Source: Micromonospora sp. WMMD980 (lineage in GTDB: Bacteria; Actinomycetota; Actinomycetes; Mycobacteriales; Micromonosporaceae). From it: DNA of 64,000 nucleotides. The stretch lies in the NCBI RefSeq assembly GCF_029626035.1, contig NZ_JARUBE010000003.1, positions 1,426,001 through 1,490,000 on the forward strand, written 5' to 3'. The position numbers and the translations under genes are program-made. Below the pieces are notes generated by a model. That model worked only from the letters and a program-made list of their open reading frames with translations, was not told the DNA's origin and made no database searches. Of this stretch, positions 43,153-50,897 are shown piece after piece; positions within the stretch are counted from its first letter, which is position 1, and each line of letters starts with the position of its first letter.

Positions 43153-44415
43153 ATGCCCCTGAACCGCCTGCTGACCCTCGCGGTCGGCGCCTGCGCGGCG
43201 GTCGCGCTCAGCGTGCCGATCGCCGCCGTCCCGGCCTCGGCCACCGCGTCCCACCATCGCTCCGGCGGCAGCCTGGTGTTGGTCGGCGGCGCGTTGGCCG
43301 ACGACAACCGGGAGATCTACGACGAGATCGTCCGGCTCGCCGGCGGCCCCGGCCGGGCCCGGATCGGCATCCTCACCGCCGGCGCCCCGGTGCCGGCCGA
43401 GGATCCGGACGCCGGCACGCCGGACTGCAACAACAGCGTCTGCAACGGCGACTACTACGCCGACCTGTTCCGGTCCTACCGGGCGGCCGACGCGCGGTGG
43501 ATCCCGATCGACCTCGACCACCCGGGCGCGGCCGACGACCCGGCGGTGGTCCGCCAGATCGAGTCGATGACCGGGTTCTTCCTCGGCGGCGGCGACCAGT
43601 ATCGCTACGTCACCACGATGACCCGGGGCTCGGCCCAGCGGGACAGCGCGGCGCTCGCCGCGATCCGGCGCAAGCTGCGCGGCGGCGCGGTGGTCGCCGG
43701 CACCAGCGCGGGGGCGCAGATCATGGCCGGCCGCGACATGATCACCGGCGGTTCCACCGAGCCGGGCCTGCGCGACGGCGCGGAGCCGGGCTACTTCGAG
43801 GACCCGGCCGTGCTCGGCTACCTGCCGCGCGGCGGCTTCGGGTTCTTCACCGCCGGGCTGGTGGACACCCACTTCTCCCGGCGGGGGCGCGAGGCGCGCT
43901 CGATCCGGCTCGCCTCGGACACCCGGCACACCCGGGTCTTCGGCCTGGACGAGAACACGGCGCTGGAGGTCACCGGCGTCGGCGGGCGCCGTCCGTCGCT
44001 GCGGGTGCTCGGGCAGCGCGGGGTCAGCGTGCTCGACCTGCGCCGGGCCCGGGTGACCGGGCGCGACGGCGGGTGGGGGATCGAGGGTGTGCGATGGAGC
44101 CGGCTGACCGCCGGCGACGCGTACCTCGCGCCACGGTGGACCGTCGTCCCGGCCGCAGGCAAGCCACGCCTGCGTCCGGAGGCGGGGCCGTGCGTGGCGA
44201 CGCCGTCCGAGGACGTCTTCTACGACTACGCGATGGTCACTCTGGTGGAGACCGGGCTGGCCGCCCGTACCGGCTGCGTGGCGGTCGGCGGGACGTCCTA
44301 CGAGAAGGACCCGCGGTGGGCGGCCCGGCTCACCCGGGGCGCCGGGTTCGCCGCGTTCCGGGGCGCGTCGGCGACCACGTTCACCGACGTGGTGGTCGGC
44401 ATCCGGCCGGCCTGA
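43153..44415 (+). CDS. Secreted S51 peptidase, cyanophycinase family
   Basis: The 420-residue protein begins with a Sec signal peptide (MPLNRLLTLAVGACAAVALS, cleavage near ATA or ASA). The S51 catalytic residues are all present: Ser185 in the nucleophile elbow VAGTSAGAQIMAG, His240 in VDTHFSRRGRE and Glu267 in GLDENTAL. FFLGGGDQYRYV is the usual cyanophycinase substrate strand. Family members cut multi-L-arginyl-poly-aspartate to beta-Asp-Arg dipeptides; exported ones act on polymer from outside. The protein is about 130 residues longer than the intracellular enzyme. A GAGGAGCAA site precedes ATG 43153. Its exact substrate is inferred. Confidence 0.88.
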   Translation: MPLNRLLTLAVGACAAVALSVPIAAVPASATASHHRSGGSLVLVGGALADDNREIYDEIVRLAGGPGRARIGILTAGAPVPAEDPDAGTPDCNNSVCNGDYYADLFRSYRAADARWIPIDLDHPGAADDPAVVRQIESMTGFFLGGGDQYRYVTTMTRGSAQRDSAALAAIRRKLRGGAVVAGTSAGAQIMAGRDMITGGSTEPGLRDGAEPGYFEDPAVLGYLPRGGFGFFTAGLVDTHFSRRGREARSIRLASDTRHTRVFGLDENTALEVTGVGGRRPSLRVLGQRGVSVLDLRRARVTGRDGGWGIEGVRWSRLTAGDAYLAPRWTVVPAAGKPRLRPEAGPCVATPSEDVFYDYAMVTLVETGLAARTGCVAVGGTSYEKDPRWAARLTRGAGFAAFRGASATTFTDVVVGIRPA

Positions 44416-44422
44416 CGTGGTG

Positions 44423-44457
44423 CGGCGGCGTCGGACCCGACCGGCCCGGCGCCGCCG
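44423..44457. terminator. Weak hairpin after the first S51 gene
   Basis: CGGCGGCG (44423-44430) pairs with CGCCGCCG (44450-44457) over a 19-base loop that contains further complementary G/C. It starts eight bases after the stop and precedes the operators at 44468 and 44507. Confidence 0.45.
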
Positions 44458-44467
44458 TCACGAACAT

Positions 44468-44481
44468 GTAACAGAAGTTAC
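44468..44481. promoter_or_regulatory. RpiR-type operator candidate 1 (GTAAC-N4-GTTAC)
   Basis: GTAACAGAAGTTAC is a perfect inverted repeat with a four-base spacer, in an unusually A/T-rich stretch just upstream of the second S51 gene. The same arrangement recurs at 46962 before the ABC transporter genes. I assign it to the RpiR-type regulator encoded between the two sites. Confidence 0.65.
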
Positions 44482-44506
44482 GTATTGAGCAGTGAACTTA
44501 ATGGAT

Positions 44507-44520
44507 GTAACTTCTGTTTC
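44507..44520. promoter_or_regulatory. RpiR-type operator candidate 2
   Basis: GTAACTTCTGTTTC matches GTAAC-N4-GTTAC at nine of ten arm positions and lies 39 bases (start to start) from candidate 1. AACAGAAGTTA and TAACTTCTGTT in the two sites are exact reverse complements, so the pair also forms a long inverted repeat. Confidence 0.6.
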
Positions 44521-44548
44521 ATCGCTTCGTGGCCCCTCGGAGGTGCCC

Positions 44549-45979
44549 ATGTCCCCATCCCGCCACTCCCGCCGACTCGCCGTGACGGCGGCCGCCGCCG
44601 CGCTGCTCACCGTCGCCCCGCTCGGCGTCACCGCCGCACACGCCCAGGTCACCCGGGTACGCCAGGGCAGCGCCACCGACGCCTCCCGGGCGAGCTGGTC
44701 CGGCCCGGCGTACACCATGAACGGATCCGGCGGCATCGTCACCGCCACCATGACCAGGGCGATCGACGCGATCCGCGGCGGCGCCGGCGCGATCGACGTG
44801 GTGGTGGTCGCCGGCTCCGGCTCCGGCACTCCGGAGTGCGACGTGATCACCGGCCTGACCGGCGTCAACTCGTGCACCACGCTCACCCTCACCGCCACCG
44901 CCGACGGCAACAACAGTCAGGTCAACACCGACATCCGCAACGCCGAGTTCGTCTACTTCGCCGGTGGCGACCAGTGCCGCTACGTGGCCTGGAAGGGCAC
45001 CGCGCTGGAGGCGTCGGTCGAGTCGGTGGTGGCCAAGGGCGGCGGTGTCGGCGGTGGCAGCGCCGGGCACCACGTCAACAGCGACGTGGTCTACGACGCC
45101 TGCACCGCGAGCGCCACCTCGGCGGGCGCGCTGGCCAACCCGTACGACAGGTCGTTGACGTTCACCACCGGCATGTTCCGGTGGCCGAACTACGCCAACA
45201 CCATCAACGACTCGCACTTCGTCACCCGCGACCGGATGGGCCGGACCATCGCGTTCGTCGCCCGGGCGGTCAAGGACGGGTTGGTCACCGGCGGCAAGGC
45301 GTGGGGAGTCGGGGTCGAGGAGGGCGCCTCGCTGTTCGTCGACCGCGCCGGCCGGGCCACGCTCAGCGGCCCGAGCGCCTACGTCGTGCTCGGCGACCAC
45401 CAGCCCGAGGTCGCCGCGTCCAGGCAGCCGCTCACCTACCTCAACGTCAAGATCTGGAAGCTGACCAACGGCCAGAGCTACGACTTCGCCAACCGGCCGA
45501 GCTGCGGCTACTACCTGCGCAGCGTGCGCGCCGGGGTGCCGGACGGCAACCTCTACGACGGCACGCCGGTGACCGACTGCTCGTCCACCCCGCCGCCGCC
45601 GTCCGGCGGATCGTCCTACGCCGAGGTGGAACCGAACGACTCGCGCACGGCCGCGAACGACATCGCCGGGCTGACCTATCCGGCCACCGTCACCGGGGAC
45701 ATGAAGAGCACCACCGACCGCGACTACTTCTCGCTCACGCTCGGCGCCGGGCAGACGCTGACCGTGAACTGCGCCATCCCGTCGGCGTACGACGCGGACC
45801 TCTACCTGCTCAGCGCGAGCGGGAGCACGCTGGCCCGCTCGGTGAACGACGGCGCCGGGGCGGACGAGTCGCTCACCCTGACCCGCACCGCGTCCGGCAC
45901 CGCCACGTACCACCTCGATCTGGAGGCGTACGCCGGCTCCGGGACCGCCGACTACGCGTGCGCGGTCGCGAAGTCCTGA
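44549..45979 (+). CDS. Second secreted S51 (cyanophycinase-family) peptidase with C-terminal PPC domain
   Basis: The 476-residue protein has a signal peptide (HSRRLAVTAAAAALLTVAPL, cleavage near AHA). Its diverged S51 domain keeps Ser171 (GGGSAGHHVNS), His223 (NDSHFVTRDRMGR) and a Glu pair (GVGVEEGASLFV). After a Pro-rich linker, residues about 365-476 form a bacterial pre-peptidase C-terminal domain (YAEVEPNDSRTAANDIAG, DRDYFSLTLGAGQTL). Such domains are often removed after secretion. The elbow is GGSAG rather than GTSAG, so specificity may differ from the first copy. CGGAGG at 44538 selects ATG 44549. Two operator candidates lie directly upstream. Confidence 0.83.
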   Translation: MSPSRHSRRLAVTAAAAALLTVAPLGVTAAHAQVTRVRQGSATDASRASWSGPAYTMNGSGGIVTATMTRAIDAIRGGAGAIDVVVVAGSGSGTPECDVITGLTGVNSCTTLTLTATADGNNSQVNTDIRNAEFVYFAGGDQCRYVAWKGTALEASVESVVAKGGGVGGGSAGHHVNSDVVYDACTASATSAGALANPYDRSLTFTTGMFRWPNYANTINDSHFVTRDRMGRTIAFVARAVKDGLVTGGKAWGVGVEEGASLFVDRAGRATLSGPSAYVVLGDHQPEVAASRQPLTYLNVKIWKLTNGQSYDFANRPSCGYYLRSVRAGVPDGNLYDGTPVTDCSSTPPPPSGGSSYAEVEPNDSRTAANDIAGLTYPATVTGDMKSTTDRDYFSLTLGAGQTLTVNCAIPSAYDADLYLLSASGSTLARSVNDGAGADESLTLTRTASGTATYHLDLEAYAGSGTADYACAVAKS

Positions 45980-45991
45980 CCCGCCGTGGCT

Positions 45992-46021
45992 CCCGCCCGG
46001 GCGTCCGTCGGCCCGGGCGGG
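45992..46021. terminator. Perfect 10-bp hairpin after the second S51 gene
   Basis: CCCGCCCGGG (45992-46001) pairs with CCCGGGCGGG (46012-46021) over a ten-base loop. It starts 12 bases after the stop and ends six bases before the -10 of the next gene. Confidence 0.7.
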
Positions 46022-46027
46022 GCCCGC

Positions 46028-46033
46028 TACGCT
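46028..46033 (+). promoter_or_regulatory. -10 element of a leaderless promoter for the RpiR-type gene
   Basis: TACGCT lies six bases before the GTG start at 46040 and there is no Shine-Dalgarno sequence between them. This spacing is typical of leaderless actinomycete transcripts. Confidence 0.5.
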
Positions 46034-46039
46034 CGGCCC

Positions 46040-46924
46040 GTGTCGAACTCCGATGCTGTCGACGAACCGCACGCGGTGGGGGTGGCCGCGCTGATCCGCG
46101 GGCGGCTCGGCGAGTGCAGCCCGGCCGAGCGCCGGGTCGCCCGCACCCTGCTCGCCGCCTACCCGTCCGCCGGCCTGGGCACGGTGGCCGCGCTGGCCGA
46201 GCGGGCCGAGGTGAGCGCGCCGACGGTGCTGCGACTGCTGTCCCGGCTCGGCTTCGGCGGCTACCCGGAGTTCCAGCGGGCGCTGCGCGACGAGCTGGCG
46301 GAGCGGGAGACCTCGCCGCTGACCGCCTACCGGGCGAGCGAGCGGGGCGGGGCGCCGCCGGAGGGGGCGCTGCCCCGGGCCGCGGCGGCGCTCCCGGACG
46401 CGGTGGCCGGCACGCTCGCCGACCTGCCGCAGGGCGAGCTGGACGCGGCCGTGCGCCTCCTCGCCGACCAGCAGTTCCGGGTCACCGCGGCCGGTGGGCG
46501 GTTCTCCGCGCTGTTCGCCAACTATCTGGTGCTGCACCTGATGCAGGTGCGCGGCAACAGCCGGCTGCTGCCGGCCGGGCCGGTGGAACGCGCCGACATG
46601 CTCGTCGACGTCGGCCGGCGCGACTTGGTGGTGCTCTTCGACTTCCGCCGTTACGAGGAGCCGACCCTGGAACTGGCCCGTGAGGTCACCGGCCGGGGCG
46701 CCCGGGTGGTGCTGTTCACCGACCGGTGGCTCTCGCCGGTGGCCGGCTTGGCCGAGGTGGTGCTGCCCAGCCGGGTTGACTCGCCGTCGCCGTACGACAG
46801 CTTCGTGCCCACGTTGGCGCTGGTGGAGACGCTTGTCGCGGCGCTGATCGACAGGCTCGGTCCGGTGGCCGGCGCCCGGCTCAAGGCGATGGAGGGGGCG
46901 CAGCAGGCGTTCGGCGGGCGCTGA
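46040..46924 (+). CDS. RpiR/MurR-family transcriptional regulator
   Basis: The 294-residue protein has an N-terminal RpiR helix-turn-helix (about 15-90: CSPAERRVARTLLAAYPSAG, LAERAEVSAPTVLRLLSRLG, FGGYPEFQRALRDEL). A SIS-like domain follows (about 130-275: VTAAGGRFSALFANYLVLHL, RRDLVVLFDFRRYEEPTLEL, VVLFTDRWLSPVAGLAEVVL). SIS domains usually bind phosphosugars, though RpiR members also regulate amino-acid and peptide uptake. The gene lies between two pairs of GTAAC-N4-GTTAC-like sites flanking the S51 and ABC genes. It is thus the best candidate for their regulator and for controlling the downstream operon. Confidence 0.9.
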   Translation: MSNSDAVDEPHAVGVAALIRGRLGECSPAERRVARTLLAAYPSAGLGTVAALAERAEVSAPTVLRLLSRLGFGGYPEFQRALRDELAERETSPLTAYRASERGGAPPEGALPRAAAALPDAVAGTLADLPQGELDAAVRLLADQQFRVTAAGGRFSALFANYLVLHLMQVRGNSRLLPAGPVERADMLVDVGRRDLVVLFDFRRYEEPTLELAREVTGRGARVVLFTDRWLSPVAGLAEVVLPSRVDSPSPYDSFVPTLALVETLVAALIDRLGPVAGARLKAMEGAQQAFGGR

Positions 46925-46936
46925 AACGTTCGTTAC
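46923..46936. promoter_or_regulatory. RpiR-type operator candidate 3
   Basis: GAAACGTTCGTTAC matches GTAAC-N4-GTTAC at nine of ten arm positions. It begins at the stop codon of the RpiR-type gene and is 39 bases (start to start) from candidate 4, the same spacing as between candidates 1 and 2. Confidence 0.6.
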
Positions 46937-46961
46937 AGAAAACTGTAACCCCACCGAGATC

Positions 46962-46975
46962 GTAACGTGAGTTAC
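46962..46975. promoter_or_regulatory. RpiR-type operator candidate 4
   Basis: GTAACGTGAGTTAC is a perfect repeat with a four-base spacer, 42 bases before the binding-protein start. GTTACAG and CTGTAAC (46932-46949) between sites 3 and 4 form a further inverted repeat. Confidence 0.65.
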
Positions 46976-47016
46976 AGTCCGGGGGCTGGCTGATCCGGCC
47001 CCCGGAAGGACTCCCC

Positions 47017-47958
47017 ATGCGCATCCGTTCCCTCGCCCTGCTCGCCACCACCACGGCGTTGCTCGCCGTCACCGCGGCCTGCGGCACCTCCTCGGCCGAT
47101 GGCTCCACCGACGAGGTCAAGGCCGTCTCGGTCACCATCGACGGCGTCGGCGCGGTCGAGACCGACCCGACGCTCGCCGGCAAGGTCCCGTCCGACGTGC
47201 GCGGCCGTGGCACCGTCACGGTCGCCACCAACGCCCCCTACCAGCCGTTCATCGACTTCAAGGTGGAGGGCCGCACGGACCAGTTCGTCGGCCTCGACCA
47301 CGACCTGTTCCAGGCCGCCTCGGCCCGCCTCGGCCTCAAGGCCACCTTCACCCAGCAGCCGTTCGACGGCCTGGTGCCCGGCCTCCAGGCCGCCAAGTAC
47401 GACGCCATCGCCGGCGGTATCACCGACAAGAAGGAACGCCAGCAGGTCGCCACGTTCGTCGACTACTCCGCCTCCGGCACCGGGTTCCTGGTCGCCGCCG
47501 GCAACCCGCTCGGCGTGAAGACCGTCGCCGACCTCTGCGGCCGCACGGTCGCCGTGCAGAAGGCCAGCAACCAGGCGAAGAACCTGGCGACGTACGCCAC
47601 CCAGAGCTGCGCCGGCCGGCCGCTGGAGGTCAAGGAGTACCCGGAGAACCCGCAGGCGGTGCAGGCGCTGATCGCCGGCAACGTGCAGGTCGTCGCCGCC
47701 ACCCGGGTCAACCTGGTGGACACCGCCGGCTCGCTCGCCGGCAAGGCCGAGCTGGTCGACGACCCGTCCTCGCCCAACGGCTGGCTGGCCAGCCCGAACG
47801 GCTTCGGGTTCCTCAAGGCCGACAAGGAGCTCGCCGAGGCCTACCGGGCGGCCGTGCAGTCCCTGATCGACGACGGCACCTACGGCAAGATCCTCACCCG
47901 CTGGAAGCAGACCCCGATCGCGGTCGAGAAGGCCACCATCGACCAGGCCATCGACTGA
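47017..47958 (+). CDS. Polar amino-acid ABC transporter substrate-binding lipoprotein
   Basis: The 313-residue lipoprotein (lipobox LLAVTAAC, Cys22) has the SBP_bac_3 fold: TVTVATNAPYQPFIDFKVEG, FVGLDHDLFQAASARLGL, FDGLVPGLQAAKYDAIAGGI, VAVQKASNQAKNL and SPNGFGFLKAD. This family binds amino acids, opines or small peptides such as those of the arginine/ornithine (Aot) system. It is preceded by two operator candidates and followed by a large hairpin, then the permease, ATPase and M20 genes. Given the S51 genes next door, beta-Asp-Arg is a plausible ligand, but this is inferred. Confidence 0.92.
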   Translation: MRIRSLALLATTTALLAVTAACGTSSADGSTDEVKAVSVTIDGVGAVETDPTLAGKVPSDVRGRGTVTVATNAPYQPFIDFKVEGRTDQFVGLDHDLFQAASARLGLKATFTQQPFDGLVPGLQAAKYDAIAGGITDKKERQQVATFVDYSASGTGFLVAAGNPLGVKTVADLCGRTVAVQKASNQAKNLATYATQSCAGRPLEVKEYPENPQAVQALIAGNVQVVAATRVNLVDTAGSLAGKAELVDDPSSPNGWLASPNGFGFLKADKELAEAYRAAVQSLIDDGTYGKILTRWKQTPIAVEKATIDQAID

Positions 47959-47984
47959 CCCGGCGGACCACCGCCCCCTGATCC

Positions 47985-48043
47985 GCGGTCGCCGGGCGCC
48001 CTCTGATTCCGTGAGGGCGGGCCCGGAGGCGCCCGGCGACCGC
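47985..48043 (+). terminator. Large intercistronic hairpin after the amino-acid-binding protein gene
   Basis: GCGGTCGCCGGGCGCC (47985-48000) pairs exactly with 48028-48043. The 27-base loop itself contains CCCTC / GAGGG. It sits between the binding-protein gene and the permease gene, as does the hairpin at 29697 in the sugar transporter operon, and probably raises the ratio of binding protein to membrane parts. Confidence 0.7.
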
Positions 48044-48069
48044 CGCACCCTCGTCGGAGGCACCCCACG

Positions 48070-48927
48070 ATGACCACCACCGAACCCCCGGCGGTACGGG
48101 TCGTCCCCGTCCGCCACTACGGCCGCTGGCTGACCGCGCTGGTCGTGGCCGGGCTGGCCGCGCTGTTCCTGCGGGCGCTGCTGAGCAGCCCCAACCTCGA
48201 ACCCGGCACCGTCGCCCACTACCTGTTCCAGGACTACGTGCTCGACGGCGTGGTCACCACGCTCTGGCTCACAGTGCTCGCCATGGTGCTCGGCACCGCC
48301 GGCGGCATCCTGCTCGCCGTGCTGCGGCTCTCCGACAACCCGGTGCTGCGCGGCGTCTCCTGGACGTTCATCTGGGTCTTCCGCGGCACCCCGCTGCTGG
48401 TGCAGATCATCTTCTTCGGGTTCCTCGGCGCGCTCTTCCCCCGGCTCACGCTCACCGTGCCGTTCACCGGCACCGTCCTGTTCGACCGCCCCACCAGCGT
48501 GGTGGTCACCGGCACGGTCGCCGCGGTGCTCGCGCTCTCGCTCAACGAGATGGCGTACGCCGCCGAGGTGATCCGGGGCGGCATCCTCGCCGTCGACCAG
48601 GGACAGACGGAGGCCGCCGCCGCGCTCGGCATGGGCCCCACGCTGACCCTGCGCCGGGTGGTGCTGCCGCAGGCCATGCGCGTGATCATCCCGCCGATGG
48701 GCAACGAGACCATCACCATGCTCAAGTCCACCGCGCTGGTGTCGATCATCGCCGGCCGGGACCTGATGACCGCCGTGCAGAGCGTCTACCAGAACAACTA
48801 CAAGGTGATCCCGCTGCTGCTGGTGGCGGCGATCTGGTATCTCGCCCTGGTCAGCCTCCTCTCCGCAGGCCAGTGGCTGGTGGAGCGCCGGTTCGGCCGC
48901 GGCTTCGCCCGGGGAGGCGTGCGATGA
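48070..48927 (+). CDS. Polar amino-acid ABC transporter permease
   Basis: The 285-residue protein has five or six helices and the HisM/GlnP-type family signature. That includes [46 protein letters not shown] and [16 protein letters not shown]. Only one permease gene is present, so it probably works as a homodimer. GTCGGAGG upstream supports ATG 48070. Its stop overlaps the ATPase start (ATGA). Confidence 0.94.
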   Translation: MTTTEPPAVRVVPVRHYGRWLTALVVAGLAALFLRALLSSPNLEPGTVAHYLFQDYVLDGVVTTLWLTVLAMVLGTAGGILLAVLRLSDNPVLRGVSWTFIWVFRGTPLLVQIIFFGFLGALFPRLTLTVPFTGTVLFDRPTSVVVTGTVAAVLALSLNEMAYAAEVIRGGILAVDQGQTEAAAALGMGPTLTLRRVVLPQAMRVIIPPMGNETITMLKSTALVSIIAGRDLMTAVQSVYQNNYKVIPLLLVAAIWYLALVSLLSAGQWLVERRFGRGFARGGVR

Positions 48928-49685
48928 CGGCGATGGTCCACGCCGAGAAGGTGACCAAGCGGTTCGGCTCGGTCGAGGTGCTCAAGGGCATCGACCTGAC
49001 CGTGGCCGCCGGCGAGGTGGCCTGCCTGCTCGGCCCCTCCGGCTCCGGCAAGTCCACGTTCCTGCGCTGCGTCAACCATCTGGAACGGATCGACGGCGGG
49101 CAGCTCTCGGTCGACGGCGAGCTGGTCGGCTACCGCCGCCAGGGCGACAGGCTGCACGAGCTGAAGGCCCGCGAGGTGGCCGTGCGCCGCCGCGACATCG
49201 GCATGGTGTTCCAGCGCTTCAACCTCTTCCCGCACCTCACCGCGCTCGGCAACGTGACCGAGGCCCCGGTGCGGGTGCTGCGCACTCCGCGCGAGCGGGC
49301 CCGGGAGGAGGCGCTACGGCTGCTCGACCGGGTCGGGCTGGCCGAACGCGCGCACAACTACCCGAGCCAGCTCTCCGGCGGGCAGCAGCAACGCGTCGCC
49401 ATCGCCCGGGCGCTCGCCATGCGCCCGAAGCTGATGCTCTTCGACGAGCCCACCTCCGCGCTCGACCCGGAACTCGTCGGCGAGGTGCTGGACGTGATGA
49501 AGGGCCTGGCCGCCGACGGCATGACCATGGTGGTGGTGACCCACGAGATGGGCTTCGCCCGCGAGGTCGCCGACCAGGTCGCGTTCCTCGACGACGGGGT
49601 GGTGGTCGAGGCCGGCCCGCCCGACGAGGTGCTCGGCCGGCCCCGCCACGAGCGCACCCGCGCCTTCCTCGACAAGGTGCTCTGA
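48924..49685 (+). CDS. Polar amino-acid ABC transporter ATPase
   Basis: The 253-residue GlnQ/HisP-type ATPase has Walker [12 protein letters not shown], signature LSGGQQQR, Walker [13 protein letters not shown] and the switch His in [10 protein letters not shown]. It energises the binding protein and permease encoded upstream. GGGGAGG at 48911-48917 is the ribosome site. The stop shares a base with the next start (TGATG), so the M20 gene is coupled to the transporter. Confidence 0.95.
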   Translation: MTAMVHAEKVTKRFGSVEVLKGIDLTVAAGEVACLLGPSGSGKSTFLRCVNHLERIDGGQLSVDGELVGYRRQGDRLHELKAREVAVRRRDIGMVFQRFNLFPHLTALGNVTEAPVRVLRTPRERAREEALRLLDRVGLAERAHNYPSQLSGGQQQRVAIARALAMRPKLMLFDEPTSALDPELVGEVLDVMKGLAADGMTMVVVTHEMGFAREVADQVAFLDDGVVVEAGPPDEVLGRPRHERTRAFLDKVL

Positions 49686-50851
49686 TGGATCCGCTGCTGC
49701 GGGCCGCCGGGGACCGGCTGACCGCCTACCACGACCGGCTCGCCCGGCTGGTCGCCGTCGACTCCGGCTCCGGCCATGTCGACGGGCTGCGCGAGGCCGC
49801 CGATCTGGTGCAGGGCTGGTGCCTCGGCGCCGGGCTGTCCGTCGAGCGGGCGCCGGTCGCCGACCCGGGCGGTCGGCCGCTCGGGGACGTGCTGATCGCC
49901 CGCCGCCGGGGCGCCGGCGCCCGCCGGATCCTGCTCGCCGGTCACCTGGACACCGTGTTCCCGCCGGGCACGGCCGCCGCCCGCCCGTTCCGGGTGCACG
50001 AGGGTCGGGCGTACGGGCCGGGGGTCAGCGACGACAAGGGCGGCGTGCTCGCCGGACTGGCCGCCGTCGAGGTGCTCGCCGCGACCGACCGGCACCGGTA
50101 CGGCGAGCTGGTGCTGGTCTGCACGCCGGACGAGGAGATCGGCTCGGTGGGCAGCCGCGCGCTGCTGCGTACCCTCGGCTCGGAGGCCGACGTGGCGCTC
50201 TGCCTGGAGTGCGCCCGCGACAACGGCGACCTGGTCTCGGCCCGCAAGGGCGTGGCGGACCTCGCGGTGACGCTGCGCGGCCGGGCCGCGCACGCCGGCA
50301 TCGAGCCGGAACGCGGCGCCAACGCGCTGCTCGCCGCCGCCCGGCTGACCGTGGCCCTGGACCAGCTCAACGGGCGCTGGCCCGGGGTGACGGTGAACGT
50401 CGGCGCGCTGGAGGCGGGCGGCCGGCCCAACGTGGTCGCCGACCGGGCCCGGATGCTCGTCGACCTGCGCGCCTGGCGCGCCGGCGAGTACGAGGCCGCG
50501 CTCGCCGAGATCCGCCGGCTGGTCGCCGCGCCGACCGTGTCCGGGGTGCACGCCGAGCTGGCCGTGCAGGCGCCCACCCCGCCCTGGGAGCCGGATCCGG
50601 CCGGACGCCGGCTGGCCGAGCTGGCCGCGAAGGTGGGCGCCGGTCTCGGCGTACCGGTCTCGCACACCGCGACCGGCGGCTGCGCCGACGCCAACCTGCT
50701 GGCCGAGGCCGGCGCGACGGTGCTCGACGGGCTCGGCCCGGTCGGCGGCGCCGACCACAGCCCGGGGGAGTGGCTGGACCTCGACTCGGTGGTCCCCCGG
50801 GTGGCGCTGCTGGCCGGCCTGATCGACGCGGTCGGCCGGCGGGACCCGTAG
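49685..50851 (+). CDS. M20 metallopeptidase, carboxypeptidase G2-like; candidate isoaspartyl dipeptidase
   Basis: The 388-residue cytoplasmic two-zinc hydrolase shows the M20 residues. These are His and Asp of LAGHLDTVFP, bridging Asp of GVSDDKGG, catalytic Glu pair of TPDEEIGS, the LECARDNGDLVSARKG block typical of glutamate carboxypeptidases, and the last His in GADHSPGEW. The lid/dimerisation domain is intact (GRAAHAGIEPERGANALL). Carboxypeptidase-G2 relatives cut bonds next to acidic amino acids. Fused by overlap to an amino-acid importer and near two secreted S51 peptidases, it may split imported beta-Asp-Arg. That role is a prediction, not established for the family. Confidence 0.9.
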   Translation: MDPLLRAAGDRLTAYHDRLARLVAVDSGSGHVDGLREAADLVQGWCLGAGLSVERAPVADPGGRPLGDVLIARRRGAGARRILLAGHLDTVFPPGTAAARPFRVHEGRAYGPGVSDDKGGVLAGLAAVEVLAATDRHRYGELVLVCTPDEEIGSVGSRALLRTLGSEADVALCLECARDNGDLVSARKGVADLAVTLRGRAAHAGIEPERGANALLAAARLTVALDQLNGRWPGVTVNVGALEAGGRPNVVADRARMLVDLRAWRAGEYEAALAEIRRLVAAPTVSGVHAELAVQAPTPPWEPDPAGRRLAELAAKVGAGLGVPVSHTATGGCADANLLAEAGATVLDGLGPVGGADHSPGEWLDLDSVVPRVALLAGLIDAVGRRDP

Positions 50852-50884
50852 CGCGGATCGGGGACCGGGGCCCGCCGTGCCCGC

Positions 50885-50890
50885 TACGAT
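50885..50890 (+). promoter_or_regulatory. -10 element of a leaderless promoter
   Basis: TACGAT lies seven bases before GTG 50898, without a Shine-Dalgarno sequence. It suggests the next gene has its own leaderless transcript and is not simply the tail of the transporter operon. Confidence 0.5.
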
Positions 50891-50897
50891 CGGCGTC

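Noticed and set aside
44519..46954. A minus-strand open frame of about 800 codons opposite the second S51 and RpiR-type genes
   Set aside because: Both plus-strand genes have full domain patterns, ribosome or leaderless signals and terminators. The minus frame has none of these.
49685..50851. Naming the M20 gene as CphZ or IadA
   Set aside because: CphZ/AotO belongs to the succinylglutamate desuccinylase/aspartoacylase type and IadA to the amidohydrolases. The motifs here (GHLDTV, TPDEEIGS) are M20, so the role can only be proposed by context.
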